From: Brachionus rotundiformis | Lineage: Eukaryota; Rotifera; Eurotatoria; Ploima; Brachionidae | Direction: 5' to 3' | DNA length: 64,000 bases | Assembly: GCA_016802295.1 (NCBI GenBank) | Contig: JAESIW010000137.1 | Coordinates: forward strand, 3,379,961 to 3,443,960 | Shown: positions 11,270-22,685 of the stretch, piece by piece | How positions within the stretch are numbered: position 1 is the stretch's first letter | How the letters are laid out: each line of letters starts with the position of its first letter | Made by a program: the position numbers and the translations under genes | Notes under the pieces: model-generated | The model's input: only the letters and a program-made list of their open reading frames with translations | What the model was told of the DNA's origin: nothing | The model's database searches: none

Positions 11270-11728
11270 TCATTGTGATTGCTTATTTGATTCTAAAACA
11301 TCTTTTGCCTCATTAATTTTAGTAGCGATATAAGGTGAGCCTCCTTTGTCAGGATGATTGGCAATCATGATTCGTTTATGAGCTTCTTTTATTTTCGGTT
11401 TGGAGGCGTTTGGACTAACGCCTAGTATTAGGGCAGCTTCTCGTTTGGTCATTTTTTGTTCAAATCCTCCTTTATAGTATTTTACATCTGTTAATGACGA
11501 AAGGTCAAATTTTGGCAGAGACGCTAGTTTTTTTTCCAAATTTTGTGCTGCAGTTGGTGCATGTTTTGCCAAAGTTCTGCCTAAAAGTTTATTAAATTCA
11601 TTTTCAAACAGATAAAATCGCTTTACCAATTATCCCCACAGTGGCTAGTCCGAGGCCGATTATCACAGGAGTAGTCTAAGTGTATAAATGAATTTATTTC
11701 ATATATTCTAATTAAATTATATTACCAT
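11270..11728 (-). CDS. DNAJC19: Mitochondrial import J-protein PAM18/TIM14 (DNAJC19/15 type)
   Basis: Exons 11728-11726, 11675-11627 and 11580-11270; introns of 50 and 46 nt; about 120 residues, like the human DNAJC19 (116). The protein is the J-domain cochaperone of the TIM23 import motor and stimulates mtHsp70 at the inner membrane. The single N-terminal membrane segment (TPVIIGLGLATVGIIG) is followed by the matrix-side linker with the near-invariant block YYKGGFEQKMTKREAALILG. The J domain carries the HPD motif (IANHPDKGGSPY) and NEAKD. The initiator ATG is alone in its exon: the donor GT follows directly after it. That start is preferred because it puts only Met before the membrane segment, as in the family. 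A downstream in-frame Met would lose the membrane anchor. Confidence 0.93.
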
Positions 11729-12079
11729 TTATTTAAAATTAAAATCGAAATTGGCTAAAATCAATTGGAAAAAAATTTTTAAATTAAAAACCAATTTAAT
11801 AATCAGGATGAAATATTTCAATTAAGTATGTAAATAATTAACCAAGTAATTTTAAATAAGTTAGTCTTTTTTCCAAATTATTTGAGAGTAATCTTGCAAA
11901 TATTCAAAAAATTAATCATTTGCATTAAAATCTTAACAAAAAATCTTTTGAAAGTATATTTTTATTTAGATAATTAGGTTCGAACTTTAATAAATAAATT
12001 TTCAAGAGAGCAATATATTAAAAAATTGATTAAAAATATAAATTCTCAAATGAGAGAAATAATTTACAAGATAGGAATT
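11729..12079. other. Intergenic, no gene seen
   Basis: About 350 bases of AT-rich spacer between the PAM18 start and the WDR48 stop, both on the minus strand. No feature supported. Confidence 0.6.
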
Positions 12080-14595
12080 TTATTTTTGACGATATAAAAT
12101 TATTAAATCACCACTTCCCTTCCATATCAAATGTTTTATAGTTCTTAAATTCATTTCTGGGTCATTAAGAATCTAAAATTGACAATTATTATCAATACTT
12201 ATAAAAACTTAGCATCATAATTTTTACCTGGTCACTGCATAAAAGCTCAATGGTCCTGTTTGCATTCTGTAAAGCATCTTGGGAACCATTTGCGTCATCT
12301 GGCTCACTTTTCTTATAATTATTGTTGTTAGAATCATTTTGATTATTCTCACCTGTTTGATCTAATTTCAAAATTTTCGAATAAACATGCTCCTTAAGCT
12401 TTTTAACTTGGAGCAAATCGATTGAGCTTAGTTTTTCTTTGTTGACTACTTTTTGATTCTGATTGAAAGGATTTAGAACAAAGTTGATTCGATTGAATTT
12501 GGGTGCTGTTTTGCCAGACAAAGCATCATTAATCCATGACGGAATCACTTTGGATAGAATTTGCTGCTCGCTTTCTTTGGCTAAATCTCTTACCTCAAGC
12601 CTATGTAGTGTTCTTCCTGCCGATTCGCTTAGAATAATAGGAGTGTGCTCCGGAATATTAAATCTCAACAAGCCTGGTTGATTATTGTCTAAATCTTTGG
12701 AAATAATGCTTGGTAGAGTTGAGTTGGTTTGCTGGGAGTTCATTATAACGTTGCCACATGTTTGTGACTGATTCGGATTGAGGAGAGGACATGTTTTAAA
12801 TAATGACTCCAGAAATATATGACCATAATTGACCTTAGCGTCCGATAGGTCTATATTTTGTGTTTGTCTAACATGGTTTGAGTCCATGTCTTTGAAATTT
12901 ATCCACGCAGATTGCCAATCACTTTCATCAAAATTAACTGTCAGAACACCGAGTTTGAGATCAACTGTAAACCAATTTGGCACACTAATAAATCGCTGGC
13001 GAAGTTTGATCGCATTTTCAAAGTTTTCTTTTCCCAATGTTTCGAGTTTACGAGCTTGAAGCACGTCCCATACGCACACAACTTCATCTGAATCTTTGGT
13101 GATTATATATCTCTTATCATTGGAGATATGATAATGTTTTATGCAGCTTGTTCCTGGTATACTTATCAACGGATTGGTGTTTATTGGACTTTGCATTAAA
13201 AAAGATGAGGACATTGACGATGTGCCAGATTGGTTGCTAGCGTCATTTGAAGGCTTTAAACTTATATCGCTTGGTTTAAGAGAGTTTTTCAATTGGTTCC
13301 AAGATGATTTTTCGCTTGGTTTAAGATTCCAATTTTTGAAAGTGGAAGAAGTGGTCGATACCCAAAGACTCTCTTGTTCATCACCCAAATCAATCTTCAG
13401 ATATTAAATTAAATATTTATCTTTAATTAATTTATTCATTTTTACACTAAGAACAGGATCCGACTCTTCACAAACAAGAACTGACTCGTCCAAATTTCTC
13501 AAATCGGTAGCATAGATTTTACAATCTTTGCCCCCTGAGTACACTTTGCTAAACGATTCATTAACACAAAGAGTCCAAACTCCTTCTGTATGAATTTCAA
13601 TAGTAGATATGCATCTTTGCTGTGCCAGTGACCAAAGCCGTATTGTATGGTCAGTACTAGCTGATAAACACTGAGTTGCATCTCTATTCAAGGCTAAAAA
13701 GCGAATATTATGAGTATGACCTCTAAGCTTCATTAATTTAGAGTTTGTCCGCGGATCCCATAGCCGAATGCAATTTTCTGGTGAACCACTCGCCAGTACG
13801 GTAGCCTGGTTGTTAATTGCAAGACTATAAATAGAATATTTATTTTCGCTAATGGCTTTTAATTACTTTTAATTAAAAAAATACATTTCTTTTTTGAAAA
13901 AAAAAACTTACTGTTTGTGTCCAAATCATTTGTATTAATGGAAACAGCTTTATTAATGTCCCATAAATAAATGTTCTTATCAAATCCAGCACTGGCAAGT
14001 ATTTGTTTATCTTTGGCATAAGCTAAACATTTAACATAATCCTAAAAAAATGTTTAATTTTTAAAATAATAAAATTTTCAAAAAAATTGGAATAAAAACT
14101 TTATGGTTTCTAAGGGTGGTTATAAGTGAGCCTTTATTTGTGTTCCATATTTTCACTGTTGTATCACTTGAAGCCGAAAATACTTAAAAAAAAAAGATAA
14201 TTTTTTAGCTATTCTTTTTTATCTATTTACATCTATTGCTATTTTTGCATACATAAATGTCATTTACCCAATCAGTATGATGGGATAAAGACATTTGATA
14301 ATACTGGTCAACATTATTTAGTTCGTATTTGCCGGATTCATTGGTATGTGGAACAAGATTGGAATACACTCTGATTGTGGAATCCCTGCCAGCTGTGTAA
14401 AGACGATCTAAATTTGCCTGATCATTCCTAGTGGATTTTTTCTCAAATTTTATACAGTTTATACCCGATCGATTTAATTTTTCAACCGAATCTCGAATGA
14501 TTATCGACAGCTAAGAAATTTAAAACAATATTTTTTTTCCTGTGATAAAATCATCGTACCTGAGTTTTTTTTTTAGGCTGATTTTTGTTCTCCAT
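12080..14595 (-). CDS. WDR48: WDR48 (UAF1), WD-repeat activator of USP deubiquitinases
   Basis: Seven exons: 14595-14560, 14510-14231, 14182-14100, 14041-13912, 13855-13446, 13394-12228, 12172-12080; introns 48-58 nt; 732 residues (human 677). WDR48 binds and activates USP1, USP12 and USP46 in DNA repair and endosomal signalling. The propeller begins with IRDSVEKLNRSGINCIKFE and keeps the hallmark HHTDWVNDI, DYVKCLAYAKDKQ and LASAGFDKNIYLWD. The C-terminal SUMO-like region includes PNWFTVDLKLGVLTV and the terminal TIKHLIWKGSGDL...LYRQK. The 13395-13445 intron is 51 nt, a multiple of three with an in-frame TAA; removing it gives PVLS-IDLG, as in the family. The donor at 14099 (GTTTTT) is weak. 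The first exon is only 12 codons and Lys-rich. Confidence 0.95.
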
Positions 14596-15433
14596 GTCTT
14601 CATAAGTGTTTTTTAGTTTTACATTTAGCTGAAATAATTATTTCTAAATATGTTATTAGCTTTTAGATAAAATATTGTTAAAAGATAATTTATTTTAAAT
14701 GATAAATTTAAAAAAGAAATACTAAATCATATAAATAAAAATAAATTAAATAACTATTTAAATTATTTCCTTAATCAGATCGAATTTAGTCCGGTTTACT
14801 TAATCGCTTTAGATCTAATTAAGTAAAACTATAAACGACATCAAGTGATTGATTTGACATATATGACTTGCTAAATTATTTTTCAAATTTTTAATTTTTA
14901 TTCTTAAAAAAAACTAAATTAACTTTTGCTTAAAATTATTTTTAAACAAAAAATAATTTATATTTTATTGTTCTTCTAATAGTACTTAAAGATATGTGTC
15001 TAATAAAAAGTTTATTAAAAATGATTTAAAAATTAATCAACTTAAATATATTGAATACATTAAATATTTAATCTATATTAATTAAATTATTACTTTTAAT
15101 GATTGATTTTAACTCAATTAAAGTATTATTATAATGTATCAATAGAGTCATTCTAAGTTAATAGTTTGAATAATTGGATGGTACCTATGAACGGTAACTT
15201 TGTCAATTCTTTATATCTAAGTATTTTTTACTGAAAAAAAATATTAAGTGAAATTAGCCAGCTTTACTTTAATGAAATAACATTTAGACTGATTTTTTCT
15301 CATCGGAACTTTTAAGATTTTGATTAAAAATATTGTTTATAGCTGCGGATATATAATTTGACTTATAAAAATTCTTAGTTATTTATTTAAATAGTTTTTT
15401 TTATAATAGTATTAAATTAGATTTAAAAAAACA
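14596..15433. other. Intergenic, no gene seen
   Basis: About 840 bases between the WDR48 start and the first tRNA-Cys gene, AT-rich and without an open frame of note. Confidence 0.6.
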
Positions 15434-15505
15434 AGGGGGCATCCGGGATTGAACCGGAGACCTCTCGATCTGCAGTCGAATGCTCTACCACTGAGCTATA
15501 CCCCC
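15434..15505 (-). tRNA. tRNA-Cys (anticodon GCA)
   Basis: Seventy-two bases on the minus strand fold as a full cloverleaf. The acceptor starts GGGGGTA and pairs with TGCCCCC, the D arm is AGCTCAGTGGTAGAGC, the anticodon loop is CTGCAGA (GCA) and the T arm is CCGG-TTCAATC-CCGG. The discriminator is T. A T-run follows the 3' end on the minus strand and would serve as the Pol III terminator. Internal A and B boxes are intact, so it should be active. It is identical to the copy at 16730. Confidence 0.97.
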
Positions 15506-15792
15506 TCATACTATGACAAGTTAAATTATAAATTAGTATTCTCGACACAAAATTTTATAATTTTTTTGCTAAAAATCTAAATTTTTTTATTAATATATCG
15601 TTTGGGTTAACATTTTATTTTAAAATCAAATCCAAAAAATTAGATTTAAAAAAATTGAAATTCTTTATTTTATTATACAAAATTGTACAAATACAAAAAT
15701 CACGTTAAAAAATTGTCATGACAAAAATATTTAAATTAAACTTAAAAATAAGAATTAAAAAAAAAATTTAACTTTTATTAATGACATTAATT

Positions 15793-16482
15793 TTATTTTG
15801 TGTCGAGTTCGTTTTGACCATCGACTGACATAGTAGATACATCTCCATTCATTTGACTAGTACCCAAGTCCATTTGAGACTCATTCTCTTTTGAAATCAC
15901 TTTAGCTTCATTTCTAAGATTTGAATTTGACTCGGAGTCGGTCAAATTAGAATCCAAAGGCATCATATTTGGGACAGCATTGAGCGAAAGACTATTAGTT
16001 GATGTTTGTGACATTGTTGACTGCTGAGAATTTTCGTTATCCTCTTGACCATTTGTGGTTGTATGCTTCGAATCTGAATCATTGGATGGACCATTTATTT
16101 GTGTAGAATCTTGAGTATTTTCATCATGATTGAGGTAATTTTTGTGCCCATTTAGTTGGCTTTTATTTTCTTCGAACAATTTTTTGGCCACATTGGGATC
16201 ACTATTGTCCTTTTCCACATTTTTCTTGGATGATTCATCGTTCAACTCTGAGTGTAAAACAGGAACCCATTTGTATAACCTGAGACTAGTGTCATTTATG
16301 GAAATCCAGCGTTTTTCCCACTTACGCACTTTTTCAATCGCATTCATCACCCGTTTTATGTCATCCTTAGCCCTGGCTCGTGTCTCTGAGCGCAATGCTC
16401 TTTGACCAAAAAGTTTGGTGTTCGATGGCGTACTGGATCCATTTACCACTGAAGCTGAAGAGGATGATGCTCTCAAAGACAT
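15793..16482 (-). CDS. BCL7: BCL7 family protein (SWI/SNF subunit), full length
   Basis: Intronless, 229 residues. BCL7 proteins are accessory subunits of the BAF (SWI/SNF) chromatin remodeller in the nucleus. The conserved N-terminal domain (about 25-80) reads ALRSETRARAKDDIKRVMNA, then IEKVRKWEKRW and DTSLRLYKWVPV, very close to vertebrate BCL7A-C. The remainder is Ser/Asn/Asp-rich and disordered, about the usual family length. A second, short paralogue lies 550 bases away in divergent orientation, with a tRNA-Cys between them. Confidence 0.93.
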   Translation of the reverse strand: MSLRASSSSASVVNGSSTPSNTKLFGQRALRSETRARAKDDIKRVMNAIEKVRKWEKRWISINDTSLRLYKWVPVLHSELNDESSKKNVEKDNSDPNVAKKLFEENKSQLNGHKNYLNHDENTQDSTQINGPSNDSDSKHTTTNGQEDNENSQQSTMSQTSTNSLSLNAVPNMMPLDSNLTDSESNSNLRNEAKVISKENESQMDLGTSQMNGDVSTMSVDGQNELDTK

Positions 16483-16729
16483 GTTTGTCCAAATATTGAA
16501 TATATTTTCATATAAATTTACTTATATCTTTTATATGTAAGCTCCAGTTCTTATTTTAAATCATCTATCAAAAAATGTTTTTATTATAAATTATTGAATT
16601 TGAATATATATACAATTTATTTGTCTTAAAAATAAATTAATTTATAAATGTATTTTATTTATAATAATATAAATCTATAATAAAATATTATAAGAATGAA
16701 AATAATTTATTAAAAAGGCGAAAAAAACA

Positions 16730-16801
16730 AGGGGGCATCCGGGATTGAACCGGAGACCTCTCGATCTGCAGTCGAATGCTCTACCACTGAGCTATACCCC
16801 C
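16730..16801 (-). tRNA. tRNA-Cys (anticodon GCA), second copy
   Basis: Same 72 bases as the gene at 15434-15505, same strand, 1,296 bases away. The 5' flank (cttgtcaaagtatgag versus cttgtcatagtatgag) and the T-rich 3' flank are also shared, so the duplicated unit was larger than the tRNA itself. The cloverleaf and internal promoter boxes are intact. Confidence 0.97.
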
Positions 16802-17036
16802 TCATACTTTGACAAGTTTAATTTTGAATCAAGTTTTCATTGAAAATGTTTAGTAGTCTTAATTTTGCCCTCTTGTTCATATCATTTTAACAATAAAATT
16901 TTATTAGTTTGGCATAAGTTTACAAAGTTTTTCAAGAGGTTTGAATAAATTTTCAAAATTAAAATAAAATTAACACTTATGTTTAAAATATATCCATAAG
17001 TTGTAGAAAAATATCATACGTATATGCATAAGAAAT

Positions 17037-17327
17037 ATGTCTGATTTTAGCTCGTCAAATTTTGCCGGTAGCCTCGGACCATCAACTTCAAGGCAATCGC
17101 AGCCTACGAAATTATTTGGACAGCGAGCATTGCGCTCCGAAACGCGACAAAAAGCCAAGGATGACATTAAAAAGGTTATGAACTCAATTGAAAAAGTCAG
17201 AAAATGGGAAAGAAAACTGGTAACCATAAACGAAACGTCTCTGAAGATTTACAAATGGGTTCCAGTTTCCTCTACTATGTCACTAAAACAAACCACCTCT
17301 AAGAATACTTTTGATTCACAAGTATAA
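17037..17327 (+). CDS. BCL7: BCL7 family protein, short paralogue
   Basis: Intronless, 96 residues. It carries the BCL7 N-terminal domain (ALRSETRQKAKDDIKKVMNS, IEKVRKWERKL, ETSLKIYKWVPV) but stops some 20 residues after it, so the long Ser/Asn-rich tail of the neighbouring BCL7 is absent. The shared KLFGQRALRSETR start with the copy at 15793-16482 shows that the two are close paralogues. A conserved Trp in KKWVTV is replaced by Leu (RKLVTI). A donor-like GT at 17321 leaves open a further 3' exon, but I see no convincing acceptor with family sequence. Probably a real gene since the domain reading frame is intact. Confidence 0.8.
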   Translation: MSDFSSSNFAGSLGPSTSRQSQPTKLFGQRALRSETRQKAKDDIKKVMNSIEKVRKWERKLVTINETSLKIYKWVPVSSTMSLKQTTSKNTFDSQV

Positions 17328-17510
17328 AGACATATTTTTTGTTTCTGTTTTTTTTATCTATCCATTGTTTATTTTTAAATAAAAATCTTTAATTAAAAAA
17401 ATTTATTTAAAATTTCTTAAATTAGATAAAAATGCGAATTTTGAAGTATAAAAATAGTTAAATACAATTTTTTGGTAATTACAAATTTATAGAAATAAAA
17501 AAAATCATGT

Positions 17511-19261
17511 CTAAAATAATTCCAATATTGCCATAATCATTGTTACCGTCCATAAAAGGGACAATATTATGTGAACCATTAATAAAACTGATTTTGAAAC
17601 GCCAATTTTCGGTTCCTTTTAAAAATGTCTCTTAATGCCTTATAAAATTAAATCGCGATTAAATTTACCTCATTTTCATCAATTTTTAATTCATTATTTT
17701 TTTCGTGCACTTAGGAATATTGATAAGTTTAAGTTTTAAAGGTTTAATTCTTCTAAAGTACCTTTATCAGTTGAAGATTTAGAATGGAATACTTCCAAAA
17801 GCACAATCAATATAATAAGCCAAATGATCCATGCTAACAAGCCTATCCAGTGATAATTTTTTACAAATATGTTGACACCCAGAAACACTGCCGTAACTAG
17901 ATAAAAGAAAAAAATATTTTTCATTCTATAGGTTTTATTTAAAATTACTTGAGCTTGCATATGCTAAAAAGCCAACTGATCTATGGGCCAAGTTGAATAT
18001 TGGTCGATTCTCGGCGAGTTTATCGGGTCTAAAAAATGCCATAACAGGCTATTTTGTTTAAATTTTAAATAAAATCTTTTACAAATTTGATTTAATTTTT
18101 ACTTGGACAAGAGATAACATGATTGTTATTAGACCAACTATTGAATGAGCAAAATTTTTGGTAGATGACACGCTGGTCCATGACCAATTTTTATAGGAGA
18201 GTATGAAGCCAAAACCAATAAGTGACATCAGAGTTACAGTTATCATAAATGGTCGATGAATTACAAACCAAAATTGAACACCAGTAATTTTTACATTTGG
18301 AAAGATGGATTTGTAATATCCTAATTAATTATTTTTTAATTTGAATTTCAAATTTTTTCTATAATTTAATTACTAGCGAATAAAATTCCTATGGTTGACA
18401 GCAAAGGCCAAGCAATGACCATCAATATAGCTTTTAAAGTCAAATATAAATAAACATGAATTTGATTGACAAATAAATTTACCATGAATTTTTACATAGT
18501 TTGTTGAAATAGAAACAGATTTTGCTTCTAAAGCAGTGTTGAAATCAATTTTTTTCTGACTAATTACCTTATCTCCACCATGGTATGTCAATGCACCATC
18601 TTTTTTGGTAAAATATTAAAATCATCAAAATAAAAAATCATAAAGTACCTTTTTCTAAATCGCCTTTTGCCATTAATAAATAATAATTTTGATTAAGATC
18701 AAAAAAATTTTCAATTCCCTTAGATTTATCTCTTTTAAAAGAACAAATTAGGGTTCCTTTGTCATTGATGACTTTTATATCGCTTAATCCAGTAGATGGT
18801 TCTGTAAGATCAATTAGTTCGGGATCAAATCTTCCGGGATTATAGTAATTCTCCACTTTTAGATTGCTCTCCGTATTAAATTTACATGCTACAACTGAAT
18901 CATTTCCCTTAAATAGATAATTCTTATTTAATAAAATGTCACTTGTAAAAAATTACCATTGTCTTGTCATATGAAAACCCGATAGCAAGCCAATTTCTTT
19001 TGAGATTTTTAAACTTAGCTGCAACAATAAACTCAACCTGGTCATTATTTTGTCGCCATTTAGCTACAAATTCGCATCGATTATCTTCACAGTTTTCCGG
19101 GCTGTAGAAACATCCATATCTTGTATTACAATCAGTGGAATTCTTTAATTTAAAATTATACAATAAAATGTTTACTAAATAAAAATATGCTTAGTTACCA
19201 AAATATCAGCAGCATTTAACTGACCGAAGACCAAGCAAATTATTATAAATTTTGCCAACAT
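17511..19261 (-). CDS. FRRS1: DOMON/cytochrome b561 protein (ferric-chelate reductase 1-like)
   Basis: Ten exons: 19261-19199, 19142-18957, 18907-18649, 18599-18483, 18430-18374, 18320-18103, 18048-17949, 17896-17762, 17709-17669, 17615-17511; nine introns of 49-56 nt; 426 residues. FRRS1-type proteins move electrons across membranes through two b hemes. A signal peptide (AKFIIICLVFGQLNA) leads a DOMON domain (about 40-190: FVAKWRQNNDQVEF, NWLAIGFSYD). The b561 core has four likely heme histidines: KIHAILM, FVIHRPF, NFAHSIVG and NLAHRSVG. A short acidic linker and a last hydrophobic helix (VLLMVHIILSLLWTVTMIMA) close the protein. An N-terminal reeler domain, present in vertebrate FRRS1, is missing. 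Reading through the exon ending at 17762 would stop early at 17736, so the last two exons are easily lost. Confidence 0.87.
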
Positions 19262-20199
19262 TCTAGACAAATCAATTACAAAATTTTGCTTAAATTTGGC
19301 TGATCTTTAAATCGCAGTTTTAAAAATGAATAGCTGATTCGCAAAAATAAAGAGCTTCTTTGAATCTTTTCAAAGAGATCGTTCTTGATAAATGACGCTA
19401 GTTTTAATTTTTAATTTAGTATACCAACTTAAATATATATTAATAAGATTAAATTAAGATTTTTTCAATTTCAAGAAGGACCTTGTCATTAAATGATTGC
19501 TTTAAATTTTTATACATTCTCTAAAATTGTTTAAAATAAAATGTATGATATTTAAAGAAGGATATTTGACAAAACCAAACAAAAGTTTATTATGTAAAAT
19601 TGCTATTTATAATCAAGTTAAGTATAATTTTTCAGATTATTTAAAAATTAGCCTTAATCAAAGTTTATTTGTAAGTTTTATCATATCACCTTTATAGCAT
19701 CAACTTTAATTAGACATTTAAAAAAATTCTTTTTCAAAATATTTAGTTTGGTATACACCTTACAAAAATGTATACCAAACTTTATTCGAATTTTATTTTA
19801 TTTTTTTTCATAACCAATATTTCTTAAAATTATATATTTCTTATTAGAATTTTTTAATTATCTTCAATTAAAGTCTCACCTTTTTTAAGGAGACAACTAA
19901 AAATTTTTTTAACTTTTTACCTAAAAACAAAATTTGACAATTATCTAGTTTTGAAAATAAAGTTTATTTTCAATTTATTAACTAAAAATTGTTTTATTTT
20001 TTGATACCGATCTTTAAATAGTTTATAAATTCTTAAAGAGTCTGTAATTGAAAGTTAATCAACCAATTTTAAGATCCTTCGCAGGATTATTTGTTCTGTT
20101 TTTAGTGTTAGAATTGAGAAAAATAAAATTAATAAAAAAAATTTATTCAAAGCTGAAAAAAAATCTTATATTTATAATAAAACACACAATCTTTACAAA
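19262..20199. other. Intergenic, no gene seen
   Basis: About 940 bases, AT-rich. It holds the promoter side of the DOMON-b561 gene and the 3' flank of the IAP gene. A short inverted pair around 19749-19790 (gtatacacc... / ...tataccaaac) is visible but too small to call an element. Confidence 0.6.
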
Positions 20200-22685
20200 T
20201 TAAGTAAATGTTCGAACTGTTGCTTGAACAGCTGATCTACACATGGGACACCTTTGAAGAGAGTAGCTACAATCAAGACAAGTTGTCAAGTGAGCACACG
20301 GAAGAAATAAAACATTTTTATCTTTTAGCAGGCACACGACACACAGTCGTTCATTTTTGAGCCGTTCATTTTCTTCCATCAGCCTCTGTGCTTCCTTATC
20401 GGCCAAATCTTTGGATTCCTTAGGCTCTTTATGTTCCAATTTTTCCATCGATTTTTCAGCTGAATTTGACCTAAATTTTTGTAATTCTTGCTCTTGTAAC
20501 TTTAATTGCTCTATTGAGGTCGACATGTCTATCTGTTTGTCCATCAGAGGCTTAACTTTTTCTTCTATCTCATTCCAATTAGTTTTCAGCACAATTACAT
20601 TTTTGAATTCGACCATTTCTAAGTAATAAAAATGTAAGAAAATACCATCTATTAAGCTTTAACATTAAAATAAACCTTTGCTTAATTTGTTTTGAATGTC
20701 AGTTGTTATTTCATCAATTCTATATTTGTCTTCATTTTTTAAATTAATCAAATAATATCTTTGGTTTTCACCGGACTCCTCTGTTTGTAAAATTCTTAAA
20801 ATAATAATTTTTCACAATTAACTTGATAACAAAGTATAATTTTCTAATGAGCTTACCGAACATCTAAAGGATAACATCCATATTTAAGTTCAATTAAATT
20901 TTTAATATGATATGTTTTGATAGTTGAATTTATGTTATATAAAAAAAAGTCACAGATTCCACTTAGACTGTCAAGTTTTCTCTTTTTAGCATTTTCAATT
21001 TCGTAAGAAAATGTGGCCATTTTAAGCGGTGACTTAAAGTCGTCACCGTAATTTAAATTTGCTTCTTCAACATTATTATTATTGGTATCTTGGACAGATA
21101 ATTTAATTTCTATTGCTTTTTTTATTGATTCTTTGCTGATACAATTGTTATCTGTTATTTTTCGGATAATATTTAAGTCAAGTCTTGAATTAAGAGTTCT
21201 AGGACTGATTGAGCGCTTGGTTCCAGACTGATATTTTTTGACCAAGGAAGAGCTGGACGGCAGACCCGAAATCAATGAATTAAGGGTGTTTGCCTCAGTT
21301 TTTTTTTCAGTCTCAAATCCTGAATCCATGTTTTTGAATTTTTCCCTGACCAGCTCGACATATTCGGGTCCCATTAGCTGTTTGATATACTGGCATTTTG
21401 GAAACCAGCGAACATGATCCTGATACGGATCGTCGTTGTAGTCCCAATTTTTAAGACCACCATTACAAAAAAAACACTTAACCATGTCTTTAATTCCAAA
21501 ATAGTAAAATCCTGCTTTTGCCAAATCGGATGGCTGCTGAGACAAAGTCGATGGCCATTCCCTAAAACTTTCCAAACGAATGTCATATTGGGAATAAGCT
21601 GGATGAAAGGCTTTGTCACTAAGCACATTATTTGACTTGCTTAAAGCTTCTTGTATTTTGTTCAAATCAGTTGTGATTTTTTGATCTTGGCAATCATTTG
21701 TACTTGGCATGTACATAACTGTAGTAGAAGTCTCTGGCTTGAATTTAATAGCTCTTGACAATTTTAAATTTAGCAATTGATCCAAAATTTTGGGTATTTT
21801 TTTGACAGTGAACTCGTCACATTCGTTCATTTTTGATGCTAGCTCAATATCTGACACTGGTTCTGGATTTGCCTCATTGTCAAAACCATAAAGAGTTCTC
21901 AGCCATGTCATTCTTTCTCTAAGAAGGTCACTTCTAAGAAAATAGTTTTTATTTTTTGAAGGTTGACAGTCTATCTTATTCAAATGGGTAAACATTGGAC
22001 AAGAAAGACCAAACTTTTCTTTGTGTTCCTCAAAAGGAGACTTGAAAACTGTATTAAGGTAGCTATTGCGGAATAAAAGACATTCGTATGGACAGAAAGC
22101 ACATTTAACATGGCAAAGTGAAGCGATGTACTTGGATACATATTCAATACCAGTTAAGGTATCGGAATCTTTTTTGATGGAAAGCTTAATGGGGTCTTTC
22201 AAAACCCTGTAAAAACCACTCTTTACCAAAGATGGTATATCAATTTCTAATTTACAATTTTCAAATGTTTCAAAGCGCTTTTCTTCACTGGAAAAGTTAT
22301 TATTTTCTTGTGTGTAACACTGCTCAATGGATCGTGATTGCTCAAAATCCAAAGTCATCTCTTCTGAAAGTATTTGATTTTTAATGCTAATTTTTGCCTG
22401 GTTACAGTTTGGTTTTTGCTGAATGTGCAAAGTCAAAATGTGACTAAGGTTGTCGCACTCCAGATTGGTAAATTGGAAGTCACATTCGAAGCATTTAATG
22501 CATCGAGGGTTGCTCTGGAAGTAGAAGCCGTTTGAGGCCAAAACACAAGCGGGAATATCGCATTCTTTTGGATAATTTTGGGTAAATAGAGAGTAGCGTA
22601 CATTGAAGAACTTAAGTGCGTCTTTTTGGGTCTTTATTTGGCCGGCCTTTAGCGAACTTAAGTACTCATTGCATTCGTTTAGCAT
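20200..22685 (-). CDS. Inhibitor of apoptosis protein, three BIR repeats plus RING
   Basis: Three exons: 22685-20857, 20794-20676, 20618-20200; introns 62 and 57 nt; about 788 residues. BIR/RING IAPs bind caspases or signalling partners and act as E3 ubiquitin ligases. BIR1 (about 30-94) has C65, C68, H87 and C94. BIR2 (about 137-230) is divergent, with a roughly 25-residue insertion before its VKCAFC pair. BIR3 (about 370-431) is canonical (AKAGFYYFG, VKCFFC, H424, FPKC). After a long linker and a coiled-coil (KLQEQELQKF... LMEENERLKNE), the C-terminal RING is complete (CVVCLLKDKNVLFLPCAHL ... CPMCR) and ends five residues after VQATV, as in cIAP/XIAP. The first Met at 22685 is my choice; the frame is open upstream and an acceptor-like site near 22716 could join an extra 5' exon. 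Confidence 0.9.

Noticed and set aside
13404..13406. Premature TAA in WDR48
   Set aside because: It lies in a 51-nt intron; splicing gives the conserved PVLS-IDLG join.
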